A program made the position numbers and the translations under genes. A stretch of DNA of 64,000 nucleotides from Puniceicoccaceae bacterium (GTDB lineage Bacteria > Verrucomicrobiota > Verrucomicrobiia > Opitutales > JAFGAQ01). Below the pieces are notes generated by a model. That model searched no databases and was not told the origin of the DNA. It worked only from the letters and a program-made list of their open reading frames with translations. This document shows, piece by piece, positions 45,295 through 53,730 of this stretch. How positions within the stretch are numbered: position 1 is the stretch's first letter; each line of letters opens with the position of its first letter. The stretch covers positions 1 through 64,000 of the forward strand of contig JANQOQ010000010.1 of assembly GCA_028285755.1 (NCBI GenBank), written 5' to 3'.

Positions 45295-47265
45295 TTATGT
45301 CTGAATTTTGTAATGATTGGCAGGGATCGTTATCCCTTCCAGAGTGACTGCCTGATTGCTGAAATTGCAGGTGATGGATTGGCCCGTTGACCATTCAGTG
45401 CGCTCCACTTGCATATCGTCGGTCAGGAAACTGTGGTTGGTCATTTCAGCAGCGGCAATTTGCTCGTGCCATTGGTCTGCGACCATCGATTCCTGAAAGT
45501 ATTCTTTTTTTGGAGAATTCTTGCCAATAAAGAAGTGCATCATGTAGCCCCAAAGCATATTTTGCATGTAGCGGGGATAGCTTAAGTCCTTATCCGGGTT
45601 ACTGCGGTAGGTGGATGTCAGCACCGATTCGTGGTGCACCAGGGACCAGAGGGGTATGGACTCTCCCTGGATGCGCTCGTGGCGGGTTTCCAGCCAATCC
45701 AGGTAGGGCACGCCAAAATCCGCATTTTCCTCTCCACCTACCAGCATACCCTGTTTTTTGAAAAACTGCATGGTTTTTTGCTTGTAGTGCAGATCTTCTG
45801 CACGGGTCATGGTATTACCGGGTTCAAATGACTGGAAGAGACCCATGGCAGTGATGGTATCCGGGAAGAGTGCAGCAGGTTCCAATTGTTTCATCTTCTG
45901 CCAATTACGCTTTGCGTATTCGATGCTCTTTTTATAGTGCATGATGAAGGCCTGCCCGCCGCCCCATACACCTCCAAACATGTAGGAGCCGTCTGCATTG
46001 TGCACAATACCTTCGGGATAACTGGGCGTTTGCTCATAGATATCCATGTAATTATCATGCAAGGCCATGACAAAGTCCTCCCCGGATGCCAGAAGCTCCT
46101 TCAGCTCTGCTATAGAACCGAGTGAAGGCTCCGGCGGCCAGATATCGGGGTGCGAATAATCATATCCACCATTGATCCAACCGGCTACTTTGTAGAGTCC
46201 TTTGGTCGCCCCGAGGCTGCGCAGTTCCTTCAGTTTTTGTATGGAGTCCTGATAGGTTTGCTCCACGATGGGCTTATCAGCAACGCGCCTCAGCATGTTT
46301 GCATCCTGATACAGACCGTTTTCACGGATTTTTTGCTGCAGGGGCGCGTGTGAGTGATGCACCCAGTAAGTGCGTCCACCAAAGAGATTGCGCAATGATG
46401 GGGTCTGCTCAGCCTTTTCATTGAGAGTAAGGGTGGGTTGGCGTTTTTGAAACCACTTACGATAATATTTGGCAAGCTGCACATAATTGCCTTCTAAAAA
46501 AGCGTATCGAACTTCCCGTGAGGGCGTCCATTTATCCAGGGACTTCATCCAGACCGGGGAGGCCTGACGGTTTCCTGCCCAGGCAGCTGCATTTTCCAGA
46601 CCCTCATCGAAGAGGCAAATCCAGGCATGGTTTTCCTTAATACCGCCAAACCAGGGCATCGTGAGCTTACCATACATCTGCCATATCTTACGGTCGTATA
46701 TGGAGCCCTGAGGCATGTTCTCCTCATGGTACCATTTACCCTCTTTGAGTGGTATAATCAGGCTGTCGCAAGTAACGGGTTGCGGGAAAATTAAGCTGGG
46801 GATGCGCTCATCTATATGCTCAATGCGGTAAACTAATTCACTCCCCTCTATATTGATCGCGCAAATGAATTGCCCCATAACCCGATCTCCCCACTGCAGC
46901 ATAGTGAATTGTATTTTGCCGTTTGAGAGCTTTTCTCCAATGAAGCGGGCGGGATATTCTTCCATATGGGTTCTGCCAGAGCGCATCCAGACGTGACCTT
47001 CCTCGATAGGGCCTCTTTCCTGAACGGCAACGGGTCCCATGAACCATTCCATTTGATTCACTTTATCATAAATCTGTGTGGATGCATCGCTGTAGAGTTT
47101 GTATGATAAATATTCGTTCTCGCTGTGCTGGAGCAGCTCAATATCTTTGGAAGTATTCTGATACTGGCGTAATACGCTTTCTTCTTCAGCACGTGAATAA
47201 TTATGCGGAAGACCGGCCAATACACTGCCGATTACGGAGGATTTCAGAAAGTCTCTACGTTTCAT
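45295..47265 (-). CDS. Tat-exported protein, possible glycoside hydrolase barrel
   Basis: 656 residues. A twin-arginine signal (KRRDFLKSSVIGSVLAG) is at 2-18. Residues 40-280 look beta-rich. About 320-600 read like a TIM barrel: DSIQKLKELRSLGATKGLYKV, WINGGYDYSHPDIWPPE, EDFVMALHDNYMD, ALFPDTITAMGL, FKKQGMLVGGEENADFGVPYLDW. The pattern recalls DUF5696-type or clan D alpha-glycosidases, and Asp of FPDTIT plus Glu of GGEENAD are catalytic candidates. I cannot assign a CAZy family. It lies directly upstream of a sulfatase (4 bases) and downstream of a transporter, within the glycan locus. Confidence 0.6.
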   Translation of the reverse strand: MKRRDFLKSSVIGSVLAGLPHNYSRAEEESVLRQYQNTSKDIELLQHSENEYLSYKLYSDASTQIYDKVNQMEWFMGPVAVQERGPIEEGHVWMRSGRTHMEEYPARFIGEKLSNGKIQFTMLQWGDRVMGQFICAINIEGSELVYRIEHIDERIPSLIFPQPVTCDSLIIPLKEGKWYHEENMPQGSIYDRKIWQMYGKLTMPWFGGIKENHAWICLFDEGLENAAAWAGNRQASPVWMKSLDKWTPSREVRYAFLEGNYVQLAKYYRKWFQKRQPTLTLNEKAEQTPSLRNLFGGRTYWVHHSHAPLQQKIRENGLYQDANMLRRVADKPIVEQTYQDSIQKLKELRSLGATKGLYKVAGWINGGYDYSHPDIWPPEPSLGSIAELKELLASGEDFVMALHDNYMDIYEQTPSYPEGIVHNADGSYMFGGVWGGGQAFIMHYKKSIEYAKRNWQKMKQLEPAALFPDTITAMGLFQSFEPGNTMTRAEDLHYKQKTMQFFKKQGMLVGGEENADFGVPYLDWLETRHERIQGESIPLWSLVHHESVLTSTYRSNPDKDLSYPRYMQNMLWGYMMHFFIGKNSPKKEYFQESMVADQWHEQIAAAEMTNHSFLTDDMQVERTEWSTGQSITCNFSNQAVTLEGITIPANHYKIQT

Positions 47266-47295
47266 GATAAGGGTAAGACAGTTCCTGGGGATTAA

Positions 47296-48642
47296 TTAAA
47301 GAAATTGGCGAATCAGTTGATAGATACCCAGTCCGGTTATCAGGGACGCGGATATCCAGATCAATATCAATGATAGAGTTCGGGGTTTATGCAGAGCCGG
47401 GGTATCTTTGTATAAATAGTACAGGGCAGTGAGACACAGGAAGGGCAGCATCATTGCCTGGGCGATCGCCCCGATCGTAACCAGGGTTACCGGGCGACTG
47501 GCTGCGATGTATATGACGCAATAGATGGTCGGGAAAACCACGCAGAAAATACGGATCGTCTTGAGGCTCAATGCTTCGCGGGCTTCTTCGCTTTTATGTG
47601 GATTGAGCAGTCGTAGAAAATCTGCAGCGAGCCTGGAATTGGAAGCAGTCGCGATAAAAATTGTGGAGTAGAGCACGATGAATGCGCCGACAAGAAAGAT
47701 TACTAACCCGGTTGCTCCAAAGGAGGTGCTGTAGAGATTCGAGAGTGCAACCATCAGATTGTCATCCTCAACTGCGATTCCACCTCCATGCAAGACAGCG
47801 GCTCCGAGCAGATAAAACGCAATCGTAGCTCCCGTGTAGATGATGAAAGATACCCATGCATCGTATTTGAGCACACGTATCCAGCCGGTTGCCCGCTCAT
47901 TCCAGGCGTCACTGCCGTCATTCGGGCCTACGTATTTGGCATACCCTTTTTCGATACACCAGTAGGGATAATAGATCAGCTCAGTGGCGCCTACGCCGAT
48001 AATGCCGAACGCGGCGATAGCGATTATCCATTCGGCGGGGAGCTGGAAGCTCAGGCCCTCCTGTAGTTGAGCGAAGGTGATCCCGTAGTCCGTCCAATAA
48101 AGGGAGAAGACCGCAAAGATCGTGAAGATCGTGAATAGCACAATCATCGAGGTGGATGCTTTTTCGATGACCTTATAGCGGCCCAGATAGAGTAAAACTG
48201 TGTAGGAAATGGTTACCAGAATTGCTAAAATGGCATTGTTTAATTGGGGCCCGGCATCTTCAAAGCCAAAGCCGGCGAGCCCCAGTATTTGGACGACACC
48301 CCCAATCATCCCGGAAAACTGGAAGAAGGTTGCTAAGAACATGAGCACCCACACCCAGACCAGCCACGATACCCAGAGCCGGGGTCCAGGCATTTGGTTA
48401 AAACTTTGTAGGGTGGTTTTGCCGGAGAGAATCGCGTAGCGGCCGATCTCGATCTGCAGGAATACCTTTACCAGGCAGCCGAGAATTATGAACCAGAGCA
48501 GGGTAAAGCCTACATCTGCACCGAGCTTGGTGGTCACAATGAGCTCACCGGAGCCGACAACGTTTGCCGTTATAATCAGGCCGGGGCCAATGCGTTTGAG
48601 CGTCGCGAAGAACGACTGGGGGGGATCTTGGGTATCAGGCAT
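47296..48642 (-). CDS. NRAMP-like transporter
   Basis: 448 residues from the ATG at 48642. An in-frame ATG at 48693 lies inside the toxin gene and adds 17 residues without a match, so 48642 is preferred. About eleven hydrophobic segments are seen. GPGLIITANVVGSGELIVTTKLG is the NRAMP first helix, but the classical DPGN metal-site motif reads ANVVGSGE, so the substrate may not be Mn/Fe. FGIIGVGATELIYYPYWCIEKGY covers the helix-6 region without the MPH motif. Such divergent members are common in sugar loci of this phylum. Its start overlaps the VapC stop by 8 bases (ATGCCTGA). Confidence 0.75.
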   Translation of the reverse strand: MPDTQDPPQSFFATLKRIGPGLIITANVVGSGELIVTTKLGADVGFTLLWFIILGCLVKVFLQIEIGRYAILSGKTTLQSFNQMPGPRLWVSWLVWVWVLMFLATFFQFSGMIGGVVQILGLAGFGFEDAGPQLNNAILAILVTISYTVLLYLGRYKVIEKASTSMIVLFTIFTIFAVFSLYWTDYGITFAQLQEGLSFQLPAEWIIAIAAFGIIGVGATELIYYPYWCIEKGYAKYVGPNDGSDAWNERATGWIRVLKYDAWVSFIIYTGATIAFYLLGAAVLHGGGIAVEDDNLMVALSNLYSTSFGATGLVIFLVGAFIVLYSTIFIATASNSRLAADFLRLLNPHKSEEAREALSLKTIRIFCVVFPTIYCVIYIAASRPVTLVTIGAIAQAMMLPFLCLTALYYLYKDTPALHKPRTLSLILIWISASLITGLGIYQLIRQFL

Positions 48643-49027
48643 AAAGGGGTATGGAATACTTATCGAACATTTTGTCGTAAGTGACAATACCACATTTAAG
48701 TTCTATGGCCTGAGCAATAATGATGCGGTCAAACGGATCGTTGTGATGATCGGGAAGCTGTACCGCAGAGTAAAAGGCTTCCGCACTTATACTCAAAACT
48801 TCTGCATTCAGTTTATCGATGGTAGCATTCCAAAGTGTAATGGGTGTATAACCACCGGATAAAGCCAAATTTCCTTTTTTATACTTTTGAGCGATTTCAA
48901 AAAGGCTGCAGCTGGAAACAAACACATTTCTGCAGTTTTGAATCAAAGTTTGTGTATCTTTATTGATCCGTCTTGATCCGCTACCTGCAATGGAAATAAT
49001 CGCACAAGTATCTAATACTAAATCCAT
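48635..49027 (-). CDS. PIN-domain toxin (VapC family)
   Basis: 130 residues, a normal VapC length. Acidic PIN residues are D6 (LVLDTCAI), E44 (SLFEIAQK), D97/D100 (HHNDPFDRIIIAQA) and D118 (VTYDKMF), all present, so it should be an active Mg-dependent ribonuclease. It follows its Phd-type antitoxin with a 10-base overlap and a weak ribosome binding site inside that gene. Its own stop overlaps the start of the transporter gene, which is unusual for a mobile toxin-antitoxin pair and could couple their translation. Confidence 0.9.
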   Translation of the reverse strand: MDLVLDTCAIISIAGSGSRRINKDTQTLIQNCRNVFVSSCSLFEIAQKYKKGNLALSGGYTPITLWNATIDKLNAEVLSISAEAFYSAVQLPDHHNDPFDRIIIAQAIELKCGIVTYDKMFDKYSIPLYA

Positions 49028-49248
49028 CCCTCTAGGTCTTCGGGATCAAGGGGAGCTACTGCTTCTTCTTCACTTATCGTTGGAGTAATGCCTGGTAATG
49101 GAGATAGGTCTCGTTTCGTTTTCTGAACAATAGGACTCAGTGCACACCAGTCCTTACCATTTTTAGTCACGATGATTTCTTCGCCTTGTTGGGCAAGATC
49201 GCCATATTTGCTGAAATTGGCTTTGGCTTCTCTGACACTGATTTTCAT
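49018..49248 (-). CDS. Phd/YefM-type antitoxin
   Basis: 76 residues from the ATG at 49248, which has an AAGGG site upstream and gives the standard MKISVREAKANFSKYGDLA start; an in-frame ATG at 49287 would run through the operator. The DNA-binding half has GEEIIVTKNGKDWCALSP, the Phd signature. The acidic, flexible C-terminus (EEEAVAPLDPEDLEGWI) is the part that neutralises the toxin. Paired with the VapC gene downstream. A perfect palindrome in the leader is the likely autoregulatory site. Confidence 0.9.
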   Translation of the reverse strand: MKISVREAKANFSKYGDLAQQGEEIIVTKNGKDWCALSPIVQKTKRDLSPLPGITPTISEEEAVAPLDPEDLEGWI

Positions 49249-49260
49249 AGTGCCCTTAAA

Positions 49261-49279
49261 TGTAGTCACTGTGACTACA
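49261..49279. promoter_or_regulatory. operator palindrome of the Phd-VapC module
   Basis: TGTAGTCACTGTGACTACA is a perfect 9+1+9 palindrome ending 12 bases before the antitoxin start. Phd/YefM proteins repress their own operons at such sites. A weak -35 (TTGCAC, minus strand, 49281-49286) would place the operator in the promoter spacer. Confidence 0.75.
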
Positions 49280-49299
49280 TTGTGCAAGATAAAATAGGA

Positions 49300-50616
49300 T
49301 TATCCGACTACCGAGGAGATATCGATCCAATACATTTGGCGTCTTTCACCATTGTGGGTAGAGTCAAAGAAAACACGCTTTCCTGCCTGGTCGCAACGCG
49401 GGTGGAGGTCGCACCGCCATTCCCCCTTAAAGACGGGAGGGGAGTGGAATGCGCCCAGATCGACGCGCCGATTGCTGGGGACGTGATACAGGTAGAGGTC
49501 CTGTAGGCGCTTCGACGTCCGTGGGTAGGTGTCATTGAGTATCCACTCGTAATTGGTGCCCGGGACGTAGGTATTGTGCCCGTTGGCGGGCATGGCCTCA
49601 CGGCTGAGCATCGTGTAATCCTTGGTTTTGTCCGGAAATTCGTAGAAAGCTGCTTTCCGGGTATCTTCAGCGGCCGCCCATGCAGTGATCACATCGTCGC
49701 CCTTCCAGATGAAATGCGAGAAGTTGCCGCTGTCGTTGAGTGCATATAGATCGCTACCATCCACATTTGCAGTAATTGCGCGGGTTACATATTGGCTACC
49801 GAAGCCAGGCATTCGCCAATCCGGATTTTCTTTTACGAAGTCACGCATTTCATCGGGGGAAGGTACCGGGCGTGAGCGGTTCAGGAAAATAAAGCGTGTG
49901 GAACTAGGATTGACTAAAAGGTGGTTAAACCAATGGTAATACTCCGAAACGTCGGTGGGAAAGCCCGGTAGCTTTGAGATCGTATCGTAGGATAAGATCA
50001 TCTCGGATTTACCTGTCTTAAGATCCATTTTGTAGATTCCCTGGTCTTCGGGCGAAGCGATCGTGAAGTCCGCAGGTTTTTTAGTAGGATAACCGTAGCC
50101 GGGGCGGTAGAATTGGAGCCGGTCAAAATCTACACAGAGCGCGAATTTACCATCGGGGCTCAGCGTGTAGATGGCGCGGGGGAGTGTGCGGGTTTTACCG
50201 GTGTTAATATTATAGACCTTACTCAGGAAGCCATTGCCAGCGTTATGGTCGTTCCAGATAACTTCCTCGGAAGAACCAGGTATAAACTGCAACATGCAGC
50301 CCTGTTGCCACCCCCATGCAGTAGAGGTGCCAATGGTTTTCCACTTATTGTCATCCTCGAGGTCGATAAGGCCGATTTTGAGCGTGTCCTGGGCTGAGGG
50401 TGAGCGAAAAATCATATCCACCTGATTCCCCACGGCGTAACGGCCGGTAAGATCCGTTTGCCATTTATCGTAATAGCCCATCCAGTGTTGTTTTTCACCT
50501 TCTGTGAATTGATGAACTTTAAATTCTTTGTGATGACCGGCCTTAAGGATGTTAAAGGTGGGTAGCACAGCTGCCGCTGCAGCCGTGGTTTTGATGAATT
50601 CTCTACGATCGAGCAT
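49300..50616 (-). CDS. Tat-exported beta-propeller protein, oligogalacturonate-lyase-like
   Basis: 438 residues from the ATG at 50616; an upstream in-frame ATG (50673) adds 19 residues before a textbook twin-arginine signal (DRREFIKTTAAAAAVLP). The mature part reads as WD40-like propeller blades: KWQTDLTGRYAVGNQVDM, WGWQQGCMLQFIPG, YTLSPDGKFALCVDF, GIYKMDLKTGKSEMI and HPRCDQAGKRVFFDSTHNG. This recalls the PL22 oligogalacturonate lyase fold, but I cannot confirm its catalytic histidines. The upstream GH2 gene stop is 34 bases before its start. It may act on uronic-acid-containing oligosaccharides; function uncertain. Confidence 0.6.
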   Translation of the reverse strand: MLDRREFIKTTAAAAAVLPTFNILKAGHHKEFKVHQFTEGEKQHWMGYYDKWQTDLTGRYAVGNQVDMIFRSPSAQDTLKIGLIDLEDDNKWKTIGTSTAWGWQQGCMLQFIPGSSEEVIWNDHNAGNGFLSKVYNINTGKTRTLPRAIYTLSPDGKFALCVDFDRLQFYRPGYGYPTKKPADFTIASPEDQGIYKMDLKTGKSEMILSYDTISKLPGFPTDVSEYYHWFNHLLVNPSSTRFIFLNRSRPVPSPDEMRDFVKENPDWRMPGFGSQYVTRAITANVDGSDLYALNDSGNFSHFIWKGDDVITAWAAAEDTRKAAFYEFPDKTKDYTMLSREAMPANGHNTYVPGTNYEWILNDTYPRTSKRLQDLYLYHVPSNRRVDLGAFHSPPVFKGEWRCDLHPRCDQAGKRVFFDSTHNGERRQMYWIDISSVVG

Positions 50617-50650
50617 GGTGGGTAAGGGGGTTGATATTTGTAAATTAGAC

Positions 50651-53600
50651 TTATTTCTCAAGATGGTATTCAATTAAGTAATAGCCTTTTTCGGGATAGT
50701 TGGGTTTAAAAGGTTTCAATGGTGTAGCTGAGCGGCCCCCTTCAAGTTCGATATTGCTGTATTCCTCCGTGTGGATGACATCGCCTTCCAGGTTTTTTAC
50801 CAGCACGATCAGGTTCTTGCGGCTTTCATCTCCGAGGTGCATGATGATAGGGGCTATCTGATCTTCCGGCCCGTAAACGGTGTCTACATCTGCACTGCCG
50901 GCTACTGTGTTCTGGAAGACCATTTTATTGGTATGCCAGGCAATCTTTGCGTATCCCAGAAAGTCGATCAATGGTTTTTTGTAGGTCACGGAATTTGCGC
51001 CGCCATGGAGGCAACACCAGGAAAAGCCATCGTAATCGAGAAAACGCATTTTTTTCATGGCCTCCCACGCGCTGAACCCCTGCCATGCCTGGCTTGCTTC
51101 CCATTCATCTGCGGTGAGTTTACGACCAATGGAGCCATCATCATATCGCCATTCGTAGGACTGCATACGGTACCAGGGTTTGCCGCGTACGAGGTTCCAG
51201 TTGGGCTGGCCGATAGATTCCTGGTGCTCAAAGTTGAAATAAGCGCGCTCCTGGCTGTCGAGCATGCTCTGGCGATAGCGATTTGGGAAATCACGCAATT
51301 GTCCCCAGTGCTTGCCATAGCCGGTATTGCTGTCCTGATTACCGCGGGTGACCCTTGGGGCCGTCCATGCCCATGAGGCTTTAATAGGGTTGCCCTGGTG
51401 GTCGATGGTGCCCTCATCGTTGGCAAACTGAAAGTGCCAGATGAATGAGTTGTAGGAGATGATGCGACTGGGGTCTACCGGGTAGATAGTGTTATAGACC
51501 TGCTCCATATAGAGGTTGGATTCCTTTACATCAATTTTCTTGAAGCTCTGGGTGTGGTTCGCCGCTTCCCACATGACGATGCTGGGATGATTACGAACCT
51601 GTTTCAGATTTTCGGGCAGCGCGTCAAAGTCGACATCTCCCCAGCCACGACCCGTGCGAATCCACGCTGTGGGACACCAGAGCAGCATGATGCCGAGCTG
51701 ATCTGCGCATTCAGCGTAGCGTGGATCATTGATGCCCCGGGCCGGGAACTCCCATCCATGCACGTGGATGCGTAACAGATTGCCGTTCATGCGCTTGATT
51801 TGCATGATTTCCTTGGCGACCCAGTGATCCGGTGCTGCACGGCTGTCTTTCAGCATGGTTTCCAGCGGTGCGCGATACCCAAAGATCTGAGCTCCGTTGA
51901 GCATGGAGATCTTGCCATTCAGGCGGAAGGAGCCGCCAATCTGATCCACCGTGCGAATTCCTATGGTTTCTACGTAATCATCGACGATATTGCCATTCGC
52001 GTCTTTGAGGCCCACGCGCAATTTGTAAAGGGTAGGGGTTTCGGGCGTCCACAGCATCGGATTTTCAACTATGAGCTTTTCCTGTTGGCTTTGGATGCCT
52101 TTGCCGAGGGTTACCGGATAAGAAGCAGTGGCCACCGGAGTTTCTGACTCGCTGGGGAACCAGGGCGTAAGTTCGGCAAATGCTTCGCCCCGGAAGGAGA
52201 GATAGTATTGATTATTGAAAGCCAACTCCAGATTTAGTGTGGCTTCATCATCGCCCAGGGTTTCAGTGTAGGCGAAGACATCCTCTACAAATGTCTGACC
52301 TACGAGATCCAGGGACATACGGCCTGCAAACCAGCCAATATTGAAGTCGAGTGAGGAGTGTGGCATCATTTCGCCGTCATGCTCATTCAGGTAAAAGGAG
52401 TTTACCTTGACTGCGATTATGTTCTCTTCGCCCGGTTTTAAGTATCGCGTGATTTCGATGCGCTGGTGTTCCCGCACATTAATCGCATCTACGAGGGACC
52501 CGTTCACCCAGACAGCACCTCCGGGGTCGAGTGTCTCAATATTCAGATAAGCTTTTTCATAATTACTATCGATATTCAGGACCTTACGCAGGTAGAGATC
52601 TTCGCCGGTGAAACGTTCTCCCCCATGCGCGATGGGTAGTGTATCGGTTTGCCAGCCGATATCGTCATAACCGAGGGTTTCCCAACCCTGTATTCCCGGG
52701 TGGCCTTCAAAGGAATCATCGATAAACGTTTCAGTGGTATAGGGGTAGCTTTCTCGCCCGGTTAAATGGTGGCCCAGCCCCCAGACATTATCAATTACCA
52801 GGCCCTTGATGCCTTTGACGGTGAAGGTATTGTAAAACGGTATGGAAGTAAAGTTTCCGGCGTAACCGATGTTGTATCGGGTATTGACTCGCTCCATGGG
52901 GACATAATCGGCGATCAGCTCGCCATTGATGTAGAGGTTGTAGCGTACCAAATCTTCCTTGCGTTTGAATGCCGCAAAATCGAACTCGATTTTAAATGTG
53001 TAGAGGGTGTCGGCTTCGTAGGGAGCAGCCTTGACGACCTCTGCGTTTGCTGTGGTGTAATAAAAATGGGCATCTTCGCCAAAGCCGAGGCGCGCCGCGT
53101 ATAGGATCTCCTTATCGGAAAATTCGAAAGCCACTTTTTGATCCGTTGATGGAGTCTTGGCCTGCCAGGTAATGGAAGAGCGCCAGCTCTGCGAATGGAA
53201 TTTCCAAGAAATATCAGTGTGCTCCGTAAAAAGCAGTGAACCTTGCTCGACAGTGACCCCTTCGGTTTTTTTCCAATAATTCAGGCGTTTGGAGGCTTGT
53301 TTATCCTTACCCTTGCGATAGCCTAACCATTGCCATTCATTGAGCGGAATTTGCTGGCGCACGGTTGGGAGAGGTTGGGGCTTTATGTTTTTTGCAATCT
53401 CTGCAGATTCCTCATCGCTGATTACTTCATGGGCGAGCTCGGCATCATCAAAAAAAGCTTTGGATGCCTGCGCGTAGTGATCAAGGAACTCAACCCGCTG
53501 CTCAGTATCCATATATTCGGTGGGACCCTTAAAATCGGTTTCGCCATTAGCAGCGGGGTCGTCGGTTATATATCTTAACTCAAAGGATTGAGAAGTGGCC

Positions 53601-53665
53601 CAAATAAAAGTGAATGGCAATTGGGCGACTAATAATAGAGTACAGAGGCGAATTTTGTTTTTCAT
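50651..53665 (-). CDS. secreted GH2-like protein with altered acid/base site
   Basis: 1004 residues. Signal peptide about 5-23. Residues 130-300 look like a concanavalin-type jelly roll (LNYWKKTEGVTVEQGSLLF, YNLYINGELIADY), an addition not usual in GH2. GH2 domains follow: sugar-binding (310-460, with LRKVLNID and PGGAVWVNGSLVDA), immunoglobulin-like (460-575), and barrel (575-900, with MNGNLLRIHVHGWEF). At the acid/base site the usual N-E reads N703-H704 (HPSIVMWEAANHTQS). The nucleophile candidate is E813 or E816 (FNFEHQESIGQP). So it may use another acid, have another specificity, or bind without cleaving. It is first in the minus-strand glycan locus. Confidence 0.75.
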   Translation of the reverse strand: MKNKIRLCTLLLVAQLPFTFIWATSQSFELRYITDDPAANGETDFKGPTEYMDTEQRVEFLDHYAQASKAFFDDAELAHEVISDEESAEIAKNIKPQPLPTVRQQIPLNEWQWLGYRKGKDKQASKRLNYWKKTEGVTVEQGSLLFTEHTDISWKFHSQSWRSSITWQAKTPSTDQKVAFEFSDKEILYAARLGFGEDAHFYYTTANAEVVKAAPYEADTLYTFKIEFDFAAFKRKEDLVRYNLYINGELIADYVPMERVNTRYNIGYAGNFTSIPFYNTFTVKGIKGLVIDNVWGLGHHLTGRESYPYTTETFIDDSFEGHPGIQGWETLGYDDIGWQTDTLPIAHGGERFTGEDLYLRKVLNIDSNYEKAYLNIETLDPGGAVWVNGSLVDAINVREHQRIEITRYLKPGEENIIAVKVNSFYLNEHDGEMMPHSSLDFNIGWFAGRMSLDLVGQTFVEDVFAYTETLGDDEATLNLELAFNNQYYLSFRGEAFAELTPWFPSESETPVATASYPVTLGKGIQSQQEKLIVENPMLWTPETPTLYKLRVGLKDANGNIVDDYVETIGIRTVDQIGGSFRLNGKISMLNGAQIFGYRAPLETMLKDSRAAPDHWVAKEIMQIKRMNGNLLRIHVHGWEFPARGINDPRYAECADQLGIMLLWCPTAWIRTGRGWGDVDFDALPENLKQVRNHPSIVMWEAANHTQSFKKIDVKESNLYMEQVYNTIYPVDPSRIISYNSFIWHFQFANDEGTIDHQGNPIKASWAWTAPRVTRGNQDSNTGYGKHWGQLRDFPNRYRQSMLDSQERAYFNFEHQESIGQPNWNLVRGKPWYRMQSYEWRYDDGSIGRKLTADEWEASQAWQGFSAWEAMKKMRFLDYDGFSWCCLHGGANSVTYKKPLIDFLGYAKIAWHTNKMVFQNTVAGSADVDTVYGPEDQIAPIIMHLGDESRKNLIVLVKNLEGDVIHTEEYSNIELEGGRSATPLKPFKPNYPEKGYYLIEYHLEK

Positions 53666-53730
53666 AAAGGTTATCTAACCAATAAGACGGGTATTTTGGA
53701 ATTTTCTATGAAAGCTTTTTTTAGAAAGTT

